DNA from: Fragilariopsis cylindrus CCMP1102 | Lineage: Eukaryota; Bacillariophyta; Bacillariophyceae; Bacillariales; Bacillariaceae | Assembly: GCA_900095095.1 (NCBI GenBank) | Contig: FMBT01000547.1 | Span: 1 to 56,750 of the forward strand | Direction of reading: 5' to 3' | DNA: 56,750 nt | Shown: one piece after another, positions 43,801-54,720 of the stretch | How positions within the stretch are numbered: position 1 is the first letter of the stretch | Layout of the letters: the number at the start of each line of letters is the position of its first letter | Notes under the pieces: generated by a model | Database searches by the model: none | Seen by the model: only the letters and a program-made list of their open reading frames with translations | Told to the model about the DNA's origin: nothing | Position numbers and translations under genes: made by a program

Positions 43801-46793
43801 AAACAAAACAAATTCTTCGTAAGAACCAACAGAACAAGCTTATATTTCTTCGTCTTTTGCGGGAATTATGTGTGTCCCCGTTCCTGATTAACGGCGGAGT
43901 TGGATGTTCTTCACAGTTGTCGACTCTAAATCGTCTTATGAAAGAGTATAATAGACGACGACTTGACATGGTAGGGGTGCGACAAGATAACTCTGGTGAT
44001 AACACTAACAACAACGCAGCATACTCCTGCGACGAGGCCATTCAATTTCTTTCTCAAGTTGAGGATGTTGCAAGGACCGATTCAGAATTCGTTACTAATT
44101 TGAGAGTTGGAGGTGGTGGTGGTATAAGTCGACGTAATCGAGCTACTTTGATTGATCCCCAAGAAAAGCTTCAAAAATCTAAGGAACAAATTGCCAAATC
44201 GACTAGTATTTGCAATGGCACCAGATCGAATAGAGCTCGCGCGCGATGGCATTTGGCATTGGAAGGCGTAACAACAGGTCGACTGGAAGACAAATCGTGC
44301 TATAATGGTATATCTAACAATATTCTCAAACTATGGGAATGGAGGAATAATGTTGCATCGTTTGGTACAACAATCAACACCAATAGTAATGCTGGCAATA
44401 TCTTCTCTCGAATGATCAACACCATCGTCCCATCTTCATCCCGTGCTGTTCCTGAGGTTACGAACGTACCATCCCTCCTAAATAGAGGCTTTCGGCCTAC
44501 CGAAAAATACTTTGGTCTTCCTACTGGTAATGACCAACGAGAGCAAAAACTTCGCTCTTTGTATAAACGCCGTCCAGAGTTCCGATGGGCACACCCTTTC
44601 GCTTATGTTTTCTCAAACATTCCTAGCCAGGTTGAGGAGGAAGAACTTCTAGAGTCTTTTGCTCATTTAGTGTCCTCGCAACGTGTCAAGATACATCACT
44701 TAAGAGAATCAGATGACTCAAAAACCTGGACGGCAGTCATACACTTATCTAGTAGTGACGACTATGATCGTTTCGATAAAGAGGCAAAACGTATCAACGG
44801 CATAGATCTAAATATCACACAAAATCTTCCTTGTATCGAACAGGAGATTGCTGCGGCGAAAGCAAAGCGTAACGAAGCGAAAGCTTTGTGTGCAGTCCAC
44901 CCGTGCACATTGAACGAAAGGAATCTTGCCAAAGCTAAAGCGGCCTATGAAAAAGCAAAGCTCGGCCTTTGCGCCCTCACAGAGAAGCATCACCGACCTG
45001 GACAAGTCTTGTGCTCACGTGCATTTGGACATTTTCGAGGCTTGACTCCACACACTTCAGCATCTCTTCTTAAAAACACTACAGATCTGATAGAGTCAGC
45101 GAAAGGGAAAATTGCCAGGCAAATATCAATAATCAACGATGAAGAAAGGACGGTAAACCAGTTACAAAATAAGTTGGGCGTATCTGGAACGATTGAAAGT
45201 CTAAATACATTTGAATCCCTTCAGGCATTGAAGAATGGGGATGACAAAAAAACAGTTTGCCCTATATGCTTAGATAGTCTTGGCGCCGATGGCTCCAATG
45301 GAAAGGTAAGCTATCGTCAAGACGCGATCATCAATCATCGGATGATTGATAGCACATGCGCAATGTATTCTTTTTATATCTGCATTACCTCTCATTCCGT
45401 TCGAATTGTATTGTCTTGTTTTGTATTGTATTGTATTTTAGGTACTTCTTACGAGGTGTGGTCATTTGACTTGTCACTCGTGCCTACAACGATGGATGGA
45501 CGAGAAAGATCAACAGCGGACGGCCATCACTTGTATCGAATGTCGAAAGCCGATTGTTCGTAGCCAGTTGATCTGCGTAGATCCAAAGAAAATTGATACG
45601 CATTCAGGCGATCGTCAGGATAAAGCGAAATTACTTGTGCAGCAAGCAGCAACAATGTTGAAGGAAAATTTCGGTCAACTCGAGCCTCATCTGTGGGAGG
45701 CATTATATCTTGTGATCGATCTACCTTCCAATATAGATAGGAACCTTGATTCTGGATGTAGCGCTATCCCTGGTTTATTCTTAGGACATTTGCGCCATGC
45801 GATGGATGGTTTACCACTTCACAGCGCACCGAGTCAGATGTTCACTAAAGGTGCCAACAATTATCCAAGCAAATTGCGGGCGTTGCTTGCGGATCTACCT
45901 AGAGATGAATTGAGCGTAGTTTTCGCGTCATCTAAGTCAATCATCCTTCACATACAAAGTGTCCTTGAAATTGAAGGCATCAGATGTAAAACATTGTTCG
46001 TTGGACAATCTGAAAAACAGAGCGAATGCGCTATTTCCGACTGGGAATGCGAAACGAACGATGCATTGGTTCTAATTGTACAAGCGGGTGCTGCTGCATG
46101 TGGTTTGACTTTGACTGCCGCCTGTAAAATGTTTATTATGGAACCCTTTCGTAAGCACGAAGAAGAGAAGCAAGCGTATGCCCGATTGGTATGTAAATTT
46201 GGTTGCGTGTGCGTTTATTCTTTTGTTGTTCCTTCTCCTTCTTTGCATACATTCCTGTTATTTCGTCCACGACTCACTTATCTATGATATGATTTGTTAC
46301 CGCCTTGAACTATTACGCCTTTGCTTCACAATATTAGCATCGATTTGGACAAAAACATGCTGTTCAATGCAAGGTATATTACACTCCTGTGTCGGTCGAA
46401 TCACGTTTACTAGAATGGCGTCGACGTGCTACAACCCACCTTTTGGAAGAAGAAAAGACTGTGTATGCACCGTTGAGGGGCAATGAAGTTGACGACGATA
46501 GCAATGAGGGCAGCAGCGATGACGAATCGGATGGTGAATCAGATGACGAATCCGCTGGTGGAGAGGATGGCGGTGGTGACGGCGACGACGACGTTGTCGA
46601 GGAAGATGCTGTCAAGGAAGAGAACCAAACTCGTTTCTTGCTCGGTCTCTCTACTACTACTACTACTACTACTGAGGCAAACAATAGTAATAACCAGGCG
46701 GAAGGAATTGCCTCCACTACTACTGTTACTAGGAGGCAAATAAGAACAACCAGCCAGAGAGCAGGAACGTTCTCCGATCCGATTCTACTTTAA
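40816..46793 (+). CDS. SHPRH/RAD5-like SNF2 helicase with RING finger, four exons (one frameshift)
   Basis: Exons end or begin at 42802/42897, 45305/45442 and 46188/46338, all phase 0. After fixing one base in an A7 run near 41947 the product is about 1865 residues. The order is: basic/low-complexity N-terminus; SLLPHQIHGVSWMY; GLLWERRAFREGDTYYYSPALG as in SHPRH; Walker A ADEMGLGKT (~660); Walker B-like IILDEMQ (~807); RRWMLSGTPLWEGIQDF; an insert with an RRM-like fold (~1223-1300, AYVFSNIPSQVEEEELLESF); a C3HC4 RING (~1450-1505, CPICLDSLG..RCGHLTCHSCLQRW..CIECRKPI); helicase C with HRFGQ (~1715); acidic tail. SHPRH/RAD5 proteins ubiquitinate PCNA in DNA-damage tolerance. SHPRH is closest by layout. 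Confidence 0.88.
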
Positions 46794-47115
46794 TTTTTAA
46801 TTAAAATGTATTAAGACGGCGTGGCGCTCTGCTATACTAACAGTAAAACCGCAAACAGCATTGCCATCTGCCCAAAAGAATAAAACATCGAAGTGTTGTT
46901 CAAAAGCATAAAAAATGAAGATTGCATCGAAGTGTTATTATATGATAAATTCCACTTTTTAATAGTAACGTAATTCTTATTATCTTAAATTTCAATAAAC
47001 ATATAGACTAAAATGTGCAGGCAGTACTCCTATATCTAATATATAAGGCATTGTGTTCCTTTTTTCCTCCTCTTTCCTCCTCGTTTTTCTTTTTAAATGT
47101 TGCTGTTTCTGCTCT
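46794..47115. other. Convergent AT-rich spacer
   Basis: This lies between the helicase and flavohemoglobin 3' ends. It is AT-rich, with AATAAA-type hexamers near 46879 and 46993 as possible polyadenylation signals. No gene is seen. Confidence 0.45.
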
Positions 47116-48671
47116 TTAATTACCAGCAAAGAATGGACAACCTGTCGCCAATTGGGAACCGAATACTTCACAGATCACTTTTTTAGCACCATTCGCTAAT
47201 AATTCCTTTTGAATATCATCCATCCATTTTTCTGGTCCACAAATATAAAATTCATTATCTTTGCCAGCTTTTGCCAATGTTTCTGTAATCAATTCACTAA
47301 CAACAGGGCGTCCATCAACCTTTGTATATTTATACAATGTATCAATACCAGAATCATCAAAGTAACCTTTGTATGGATGAGAATCAGGTGTTTTATCAAC
47401 ATGGACAATTAATTTGACATCAGTTGTTTTAGATCGATATAAGTTCACCATCGGCGTAACACCAATCCCAGCACTCATTAATACAGTAGATGTCATTTCT
47501 GTTTCTGGTTCCACAAATACACCAAATGGTGCACTTAATGTTACCTTATCACCAACCTTTAATTGTTCATGTACATATGTCGATAATTTTCCACCAGGAA
47601 TTTTTTTCATTGTACATTGTAAGTAATCAGCATTGACGGGTGATGTAACAGTATAATGTCGAGGTGCTGATTTATTATCACCATCCATATCAATTTGTAG
47701 ACTTAAATATTGACCAGGTGTGAATTCAAATGTGGATCCTTCTAATACACCCCCCGCTGGTGGTTTGAAGGAAATTTGTTTGACATCCTCTGTTAATGAA
47801 TTAATTTCACTCACATCAAATTCAGAAAATCCAGACCAGCCACCCGAACGTTGTTCTGCCATTTTATATAATGATTCTTCTGTATCAATCATTGCTTTTG
47901 CTAAAAATAAAACAGCCTCCGACCATGCGGCAGCAATTTCTGGTGTGACAATATCACCTAGAATATCACCAATTGCCTCCATCAAATTATCATGAACCAC
48001 CACATATTGACCAGGAAAAATTGCTAATGCCGCATGACGATGACAAATAGCAGCCACTGGTCCACCTCCAACTAATAATGGTGTTAAGTCTTTAATGTTT
48101 GTCGCATATGCGATACATGCACCTGCTAATGCCATTGGTTGATGGTCCGAATTTGGTACATTATGCTGTTTATTTATATACGGAGATTGTTATTTGATTT
48201 GTTTGACGATGATGGTGATGATATGGTATGACAGTCGAGGGAGGGAGAGGAAGAGAGAGAGAAGAAGCAGTATGATTAGATTTGTACATTTTTTAAATTG
48301 AAAAGAAAAATGAACGTACAAAAGAAGAGAGGCAGCTTTTAAAATAACAAGCTTCGTTATCGTTTATATACGTACTGCAGGATTAAACCATTGTAATAAT
48401 GCAGGATGTTTAGATAATACTTTAGAATAAAAACATTTCGTAATATCTAACATTTTAGGTGCCACTGCTGGTGCAGTTGCAACAATCATATCAATTGTTG
48501 CTGTTGATAATTCTGTTGGTAAACCCATACCATCACTGGATCGTGGATTTGCTAAATTAGTAATAACTGTTACTGGACTAGTACTCCTACTACCATCCTT
48601 GCCGGGTGGTGGTGGGTGGTTGCCTTCGCAGCATCAGGATATGACGTAACAGCATTAAATGAAATGGACAT
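47116..48671 (-). CDS. Flavohemoglobin / nitric oxide dioxygenase, two exons (one frameshift)
   Basis: Exons 48671-48376 and 48165-47116 join at phase 0 (GTACGT donor), giving about 448 residues. Globin domain: LSTATIDMIVATAPAVAPKM, LDITKCFY, PALLQWFNPAHNVP, QPMALAGACIAYA, and the proximal His in ICHRHAALAI. FAD domain: FTPGQYLSLQ, RHYTVTSP. NAD domain: LMSAGIGVTPMVNLY, FYICGPEKWM and the C-terminal EVFGSQLATGCPFF. It oxidises nitric oxide to nitrate with O2 and NAD(P)H. One base is missing in exon 1 near 48610 (a CCACCAC run). No signal peptide is visible, so it is probably cytosolic. Strong, full-length match to the family. Confidence 0.93.
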
Positions 48672-49083
48672 TTACTAATCATCTTGATAGTTGTTCTTGT
48701 TTGGATTTCTTGTTGTTTTTTTGTTACTATGTTAATATTATGATCCTACAGTACTGTATAGCAACGATGGCAGCGAAAGTAGTAGTTGCTGCAATGATAA
48801 CGCTACTACCGGTAGTAGCAATTGATTTGGGATTGTTACTTCAAGTTCGTAGGAGTAGACATATTTTTTTGTTGATGGCTGGTAGTGTGTATTTAGTCTC
48901 ATCGTTTGATGGTATAAGTCACACTTCCATTTGACCCTTACCAGTTACTCGTTTATAATGTACATGCTTATATAAATAAAGAAGCGAGTACAGATGATAG
49001 ATCATAGAAAGACGTGTTGATACAATCTTCAAGAACCAAGCATTCCCTTAATTAACATCACCAATGTCTGAATCAGACGCCTA
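48672..49083. other. Gene-free spacer upstream of the flavohemoglobin
   Basis: Only the 5' flank of the flavohemoglobin and a short hydrophobic frame (48659-48934) without family features are seen. An ACAGTACTGTA palindrome lies at about 48749-48759. Confidence 0.4.
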
Positions 49084-49310
49084 CTGTACTTCCTCCGGGC
49101 AACGCTTAATTCAACCGCGCTATCGATTGGAATTATTAAAGGAAAAAGCGCGTTGAACCATTAAAATCTTCCTAAAATCCTTCGCTTGTATATTATTATT
49201 TTTCGTACATTTCGCATTTTCTGAGTAGAATTAAGGTAGCGTCCTTTAGATCGTATTAATTTTTCAAACAATAGCGCGGTTGAAATAAGCGTTTGCCCGG
49301 AGAAGTACTG
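49084..49310. mobile_element. MITE with ~41-bp terminal inverted repeats and TA flanks
   Basis: The left end CTGTACTTCCTCCGGGCAAC, then GCTTAATTCAACCGCGCTAT, is mirrored at the right end as the reverse complement, differing only by a few substitutions and two single-base gaps. TA dinucleotides flank both ends (49082-49083 and 49311-49312), as for Tc1/mariner-type target duplications. The 227-bp element has an AT-rich middle and no reading frame, so it is non-autonomous. The autonomous partner is not visible here. Confidence 0.8.
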
Positions 49311-49873
49311 TATATTTTTGTTATGTACGGAAACATCCTCGATTTAGAAAAAATCGAATGCGCGCGATTAATTTTCAACGGACTCAAAAATATTTGATTC
49401 ATGAGTCGAATGATGGGGGGGCAGTTACTACCACCATAATATGTTGGCCATTATCTTCATCACATATAATCTTCTTCTCCATACAAAAGATATCATATGA
49501 TATTGCCATCAAGCACAGCATGTAGAACATCAGTCTTTCCAACTTCATAATCATAACAAATTTGAGTCAATCATTCCTCCTGCTGGAACAAAAAATATAT
49601 ATCTATAAAACAAACAATGTTTATGAGTAGTATCAACAGTATTTTAGATATATTATACAATAGCAAACGATGAATAATATAATATATTATATATATATAT
49701 TTATGCATATATTATAAAACAACAACAACACATACCTTGTATGAAAGAAGGCCAATTTCTCTTTTCTTTATGGCTGCACCTGCATGCAAAACCTCTCTTC
49801 TTCAATTAATAAGAGCCTGTAGTACACAAATTCACTTTCAAGAATGACAAACCTTTCCAGAGTGCCAGATCGA
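49311..49873. other. AT-rich spacer between the MITE and the transposase remnant
   Basis: No gene is seen. It contains runs of TA (about 49677-49720) and an AT-rich stretch at 49590-49730. Confidence 0.45.
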
Positions 49874-50431
49874 TCATGTCAGTCTTCCTAGTAGTGATCT
49901 TGTTCTGCCTTCCTCCTTTTCATATTCATGTACATAATCAGCTGGTGTGTCTTTCCCATTACAATCTCTGCAGCATAAAGTATTGTAGTCATAACCATCA
50001 GCAATAGTATGGTATTCATTGCCAACAGGATGTGGTTTTCTTGGACAGGAATCATATCCAGGATAAGTCCATCTCATGTTCCATGTCAACATTGATTCAT
50101 CTAAGCAGCTGACCCAAGAAGGAATATCTCTCTTCCTGCATTTATATTTCCATGCAGAAATAAGGTTCCTCACCTTCCCAGAATCGATCGGTTTCTCATT
50201 AGGTGTTACTTGTTGTAGTAGGTTAGTAAGACAACTCATAATCTGTGTAAATTGGTAGCCAGGCATGAACTGACTCAATCGATATGGTGCACCTGTCTCA
50301 ATGATATTGGAGCAGAAGAGAAAAGTCTGTTCGATCCACTCCACTGAAGCATGACATAGAAAATATACAACCAAGGAAGCGCTTGTAATACTAAACATTT
50401 TGCTTGTTTCCAACACAATATACATTCTCAA
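49874..50431 (-). mobile_element. Truncated piggyBac-like transposase
   Basis: The 185-residue frame contains the signature of DDE_Tnp_1_7 (piggyBac-type) transposases of protists: MPGYQFTQIMSCLTNLLQQV, ISAWKYKCRKRDIPSWVSCL, DESMLTWNMRWTYPGYDSCP, RKPHPVGNEYHTIADG, NGKDTP. The first catalytic Asp (CLDESM) and a candidate second Asp (GKD) are present. The frame stops before the third Asp and the Cys-rich end. Another minus-strand frame at 50565-50816 (LPFFTNNAPNFSPDLLTWVG) could be a more N-terminal piece. No terminal repeats could be placed. The copy is incomplete and probably inactive. Confidence 0.72.
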
Positions 50432-50816
50432 GGTAATCTAGAGAAAGAAAACAATAGTAACATGTCAAGCTTTTACAAATTTGGATCACTCTTGGTATAG
50501 TCTTTGATTCTAGACTTTCATTTGTATGATGTGCAGTTTTTTGATGACAAGTACCACCCCACCCTCAAGTTTGTCCATGTAGATTACTAGTTGTATCAGG
50601 TGCAGGTTTGTTATCATCATCAACATCTAATCCTTGACTACAAGCCAAAAATATCCTCACTTCTTGAACCTGACCTACCCATGTCAAAAGATCAGGTGAA
50701 AAATTTGGTGCATTATTTGTAAAGAAAGGCAAGTCCAGTACTTTTTGATTCAAAGTCGCCATTAGCTTCACCCCCTCACCCTTAAACTTTTGCATATCAT
50801 TCACACAACAGATCAA

Positions 50817-51837
50817 ATACCACCAAATGAATCATGCTTTACAACAATACTTACATTTGGCCTTCTTTTCATATTCCTTGTTTCTTGACTCACAACAACA
50901 CAATCCTGTAGTTGTGTTTATGTTCACAACTCTTTATAGGCATGACTTGTTCAATCTTTTGTTTAGGATGCAAGTACTTCAATAGGATGCTGCAAGGTAA
51001 GGAGCACCAACACCCTGTTGCTGGTGCTTCATTTTTGGTGGCATGATATTTCATTTTTTAACAAGTTGAGTTTAATAGATATTGTACACATACAATTTTT
51101 GTACACATACCATATGATGCAAACATGCAAAACCAACAAACTTTCACACATTGTGATCAGGAGATGAATGGGAAGCAGACAATACATTCAAATATTGGCC
51201 CAAAGCATTAGAACAGAAGGTATGGCCGTATGTTGTGTATTTAAACAGTTGGCAAGTGTTTTGATTTCAATTTTTTTGAAATGCCTATCAGGTAGTTTGT
51301 TCTTGACACATATCAATCTCAGTTTATTTAAAAACATTCGCCTAAAGTGAAAAAAAATCAACCACCATTACAACTCAATTACAATACCATTGAATTCAAT
51401 TAGAATGTAATCATTCCACTTAGCCGAGTATCATGACAATGTGATGTTATTACACGGGACTGGATTTGATCACAACTGGATCTTCATAATTTTTATTTTT
51501 TAGGAGTTGAGGAGGATTAATAAAAGAAATTGTACCTAGCGGTAAGGGGCGAAATGGCAACAGCAATAATGAGAACACAAGAAGTAGTCAAGTAGTCGTG
51601 AGGATAGCAAAGCGATACCAAATACGGTACTCGTAGCATTAACAAGAGAGAATAAGAGAATACAATTCCCAAGCTCACATCCACAACAGAAAAGGTAGTC
51701 GTTAAAATAACAAAGATATCAATTGTACACATGGCTAAATCAAACACTTTACTAAAAGTTTAAAAGCAATAAGTTGCATCTTACTAGCTAGTAACGATAG
51801 CCATCCCCATCTGACCCTCCCACACGTTCATTCCACC
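50817..51837. other. Gene-free spacer, no recognised element
   Basis: Short frames in this kilobase have no family features. The end nearest the next gene has a CCACCATGG start context at 51834-51842. Confidence 0.4.
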
Positions 51838-54037
51838 ATGGTTAGAAGGCACAGCAGAGCAAGCCAGTGGCACACAAAGGCCAAAGTCGAAGAAAAGCAT
51901 CAGCAAAAATGAGCGTGCGTTCCAAGACAAGTAAGAATTATCAAGCGTCTCGGTCTGCTGCAGGTCGTGATGCTGCCGCTACTGGTAGACAAGAACGTAA
52001 TCGTCCTGCTTCCAGTCGGAGAAGAAGTAGAAAACAACAGCCGCGCAGGCAAATTCCGCAGCAGGTTACATCGCTTGAACCCATCAAGGTTTCTAAAGGC
52101 AGCATTCATAGTCATTGGAAAAAGGAAATAGGCGGCTTATCCGCTATTATATAAATGCCAGCTCACATGCTAATCCGAGACAGGCCGACGAAGAAATTGA
52201 ACGGATGTACTATCGATCAGATTGCTCAGTTGAAGATACCAAAAACCTCATCCTCGAGGCGCTTGGGGTTACAAAAGAAATCCAGAATAATTGCATCAAT
52301 ATAAAGATGGCCATTGAAAAGACGGACTTGGTCAGTCTATAAATGATGAGACTCTCGCTCCTTTCTCGCTCACAAAAGATTCAAAGGGGATTATTTTGTC
52401 CCAAAGCCAACAAGCTGGTGAGGGGCCAGCGCATTGCCACGAGCATTGGACCAATGTCGTTATCCCAAACTGGGCCATCGGGAAGGCTTTTTACTTTCAG
52501 TTGGAGAATAATTCATCCATCAATTTATCGTGTGAGATTGTTTTGGACGGGCATCAAATTGCTCGTAATGCTCCCTTACCTGGAAATTCCAATAGATCAG
52601 TGAGGCCAGATGCAGGGAGATACTTTCAGGCACATAAATGGATCCTGCAACCGGCCAAGCGGGTCAAACTTCAATCAGAAGGAACGAATACGAATAATAT
52701 GGCAGGTTGTGTTGATGATGCTGGGTCTGAGCGGCTGGTGGATTTGAATAGAGACAAGTTGGAAGACATTCCGAAGCCTAGAACTCCTCGATACAATGGG
52801 GTGCGACCAGATTATGGAGGCCAACGTGTCAGCACTGAATTATACCCCGATCCAACCTCATTTGGTTGGACATTTACGGGTGGTGTTGAGGCATCTCGTG
52901 TAGAGTTCTTCGAGCGGCGCATTAATATGGGAAGAGTCAAATTGGATTGGTTCTATACTACTGCAACTGTCAAGACCATATTGGAACATCCTAGTACCGG
53001 TCGAAATCAGTTATTCCGAATACGGTCACTTCTGATCAATTTGTACAAATAATGACGAACCCTAGAGTCCATACTGACAGAGGATATCGCAGGAGTGGGA
53101 TAGGCCAATGGATATTGTGGTCAAGGATGTGGGCATGGAAGATGAATTTGATTTGTTGCCGAATGAACAGATCAATGGTAATGATAACGATAATGATAAT
53201 TCTTCAGAAGTCGATACAGCCATAGATATGGAGGATTCTAGTGCACCCAGTGCCGATTCAGCTGCCTCCTCGTCAATTTCTTTGCGAAAAATGAAGACTA
53301 TGATTTCAAGACGCAGGGACACATGAATAGAAGGACTGAGATGGAACAAATTACAACCAGAGCCGCCAGTATGAAAAATGGGAAGAAGCTGCAAAGAAGG
53401 AATATGCAGTAATACATGCTAAATTCTACATTTCTCTGCCCAAGAGAATACGCCAGCCTCCTCCGTCGAATGTGAGGTCATCCAATCAAGGGCGTGGTGG
53501 AGGGAGGAGACGGAGAAAACAGCTGGAAGCACTTCCTGAACAAGCTCCGGTTGTTGATATCAAAGCTGCAGAAAATGCTACGCTGGGCACTGAATATCGT
53601 GCTACTGGCCCAAACCAAAGTAGGATGGTTCTAATGTGGCGAATGGATCGAATCAAGGGTTTAACAGATGACGACGAGTGGAAAGGTGGTCCTTTGTTTG
53701 AGCGCAAAATTGTATTACAGAGCGGAGGAAGTCATTTCTGGTTTCTGGTATGTTTACAAGTAGTGACGATGAACTTGACATGGAGGATGAGGCTGAGGAT
53801 AGCAATATAGCAAGTCTCCGGGACAGTGTATCATTAGGGGAATACAAGGCTGCAAAGATCAGCCAAGTGAAACAATATCACATAGAGAACAAAGCTTACA
53901 ACCCTGAAGAGGCAGAAGAGCTCCTACATAATTGTCAGAACAAAATCCGTCTATGCAGCAGCCTCGAAGATATCGATGAGTTAGTTAAGATTTTCTACGG
54001 AGAATTAGTCAAGGGTGAGTTTTATGGGAATATATAA
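51838..54037 (+). CDS. Unrecognised ~700-residue protein with a beta-rich middle domain (several frameshifts)
   Basis: Start ATG at 51838 in a CCACCATGG context. The N-terminus is very basic (RRKASAKMSVRSKTSKNYQA, RRRSRKQQPRRQ), then NASSHANPRQADEEIERMYY and EDTKNLILEALGVTKEIQNN. From 52396 the longest clean frame reads HWTNVVIPNWAIGKAFYFQL, ENNSSINLSCEIVLDGHQIA, AGRYFQAHKWILQPAKRVKL, then YPDPTSFGWTFTGGVEASRV, EFFERRINMGRVKLDWFYTT, GTVKT-like ATVKTILEHPSTGRNQLFR. After a shift it reads QIMTNPRVHTDRGYRR and QYEKWEEAAKKEYAVIHAKF. The frame changes near 51865, 52130, 52340, 53035 and 53345. No domain is recognised. Alternating hydrophobic residues suggest a beta-sandwich. A nuclear or DNA-binding role is possible from the basic leader only. 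Confidence 0.45.
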
Positions 54038-54720
54038 TCCGGCCCTGTTGACGTTGAATACGTGTAGATTCCAGTCCTGTGTAATATTCAGTTCACATCA
54101 CTTTACTGTGGTATGTTCTGATACAGTATTATACCTTGTATGCTAAGTAAGAAGTAGAATTATTTGTAGGAAAGGGCGGTTACAACTGCACAATAATTAA
54201 TGTCACTAATCAGAGCTAGCAATCAAATTTGAGTTTCCCGTCTATCTCTGGATTATAGATACCTTCTTTGGAATTTCAGTTTCAATCATGAGCTTCATGT
54301 TTGCCTGCTATATTGCTATTTTCAGCAATATTTTCGTTCCAAACACGTGTTTTTTACTGTTGAAAAAAAACAGTCTAAACCCCTCATTATTTACAGCTGC
54401 TGGAAAGCTGTTAATTGATAATGATGATTAAGAAAACAACCCCCCGCCCGAAGATTTTTAATTTCGCGCCGAACACAAAAAGTGTCTTAACACCAGCGTA
54501 TGCATGCATGTGTCCTCTTTATCTATATCTTCTCTCTCTCCATCTACTTTTTTCTTCTGTTACTATTATAACATAGCAAGAAGACTACAATTATTATACA
54601 GCAACGACCGAAAGTGAGGGTACCGTATCCCGATTTCGGATCTCTGTCTAAACCAAAAGAGTGTCCGTTCTTAGTTTTTTCTCCTTTTTTCATCGTGGCC
54701 CGCCGTCATCGAATAATGGG
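54038..54720. other. Gene-free spacer
   Basis: No gene is seen. It contains CTCTCTCTCC near 54531-54541 and low-complexity T/C runs before the next start. Confidence 0.45.

Noticed and set aside
48659..48934. Hydrophobic plus-strand frame beside the flavohemoglobin
   Set aside because: It overlaps the 5' end of exon 1 on the other strand, has no family features, and its hydrophobic part is typical of AT-rich spacer translation.
49874..50816. An intact piggyBac element
   Set aside because: The transposase lacks the third catalytic Asp and the Cys-rich end, and no terminal inverted repeats or TTAA flanks could be placed.
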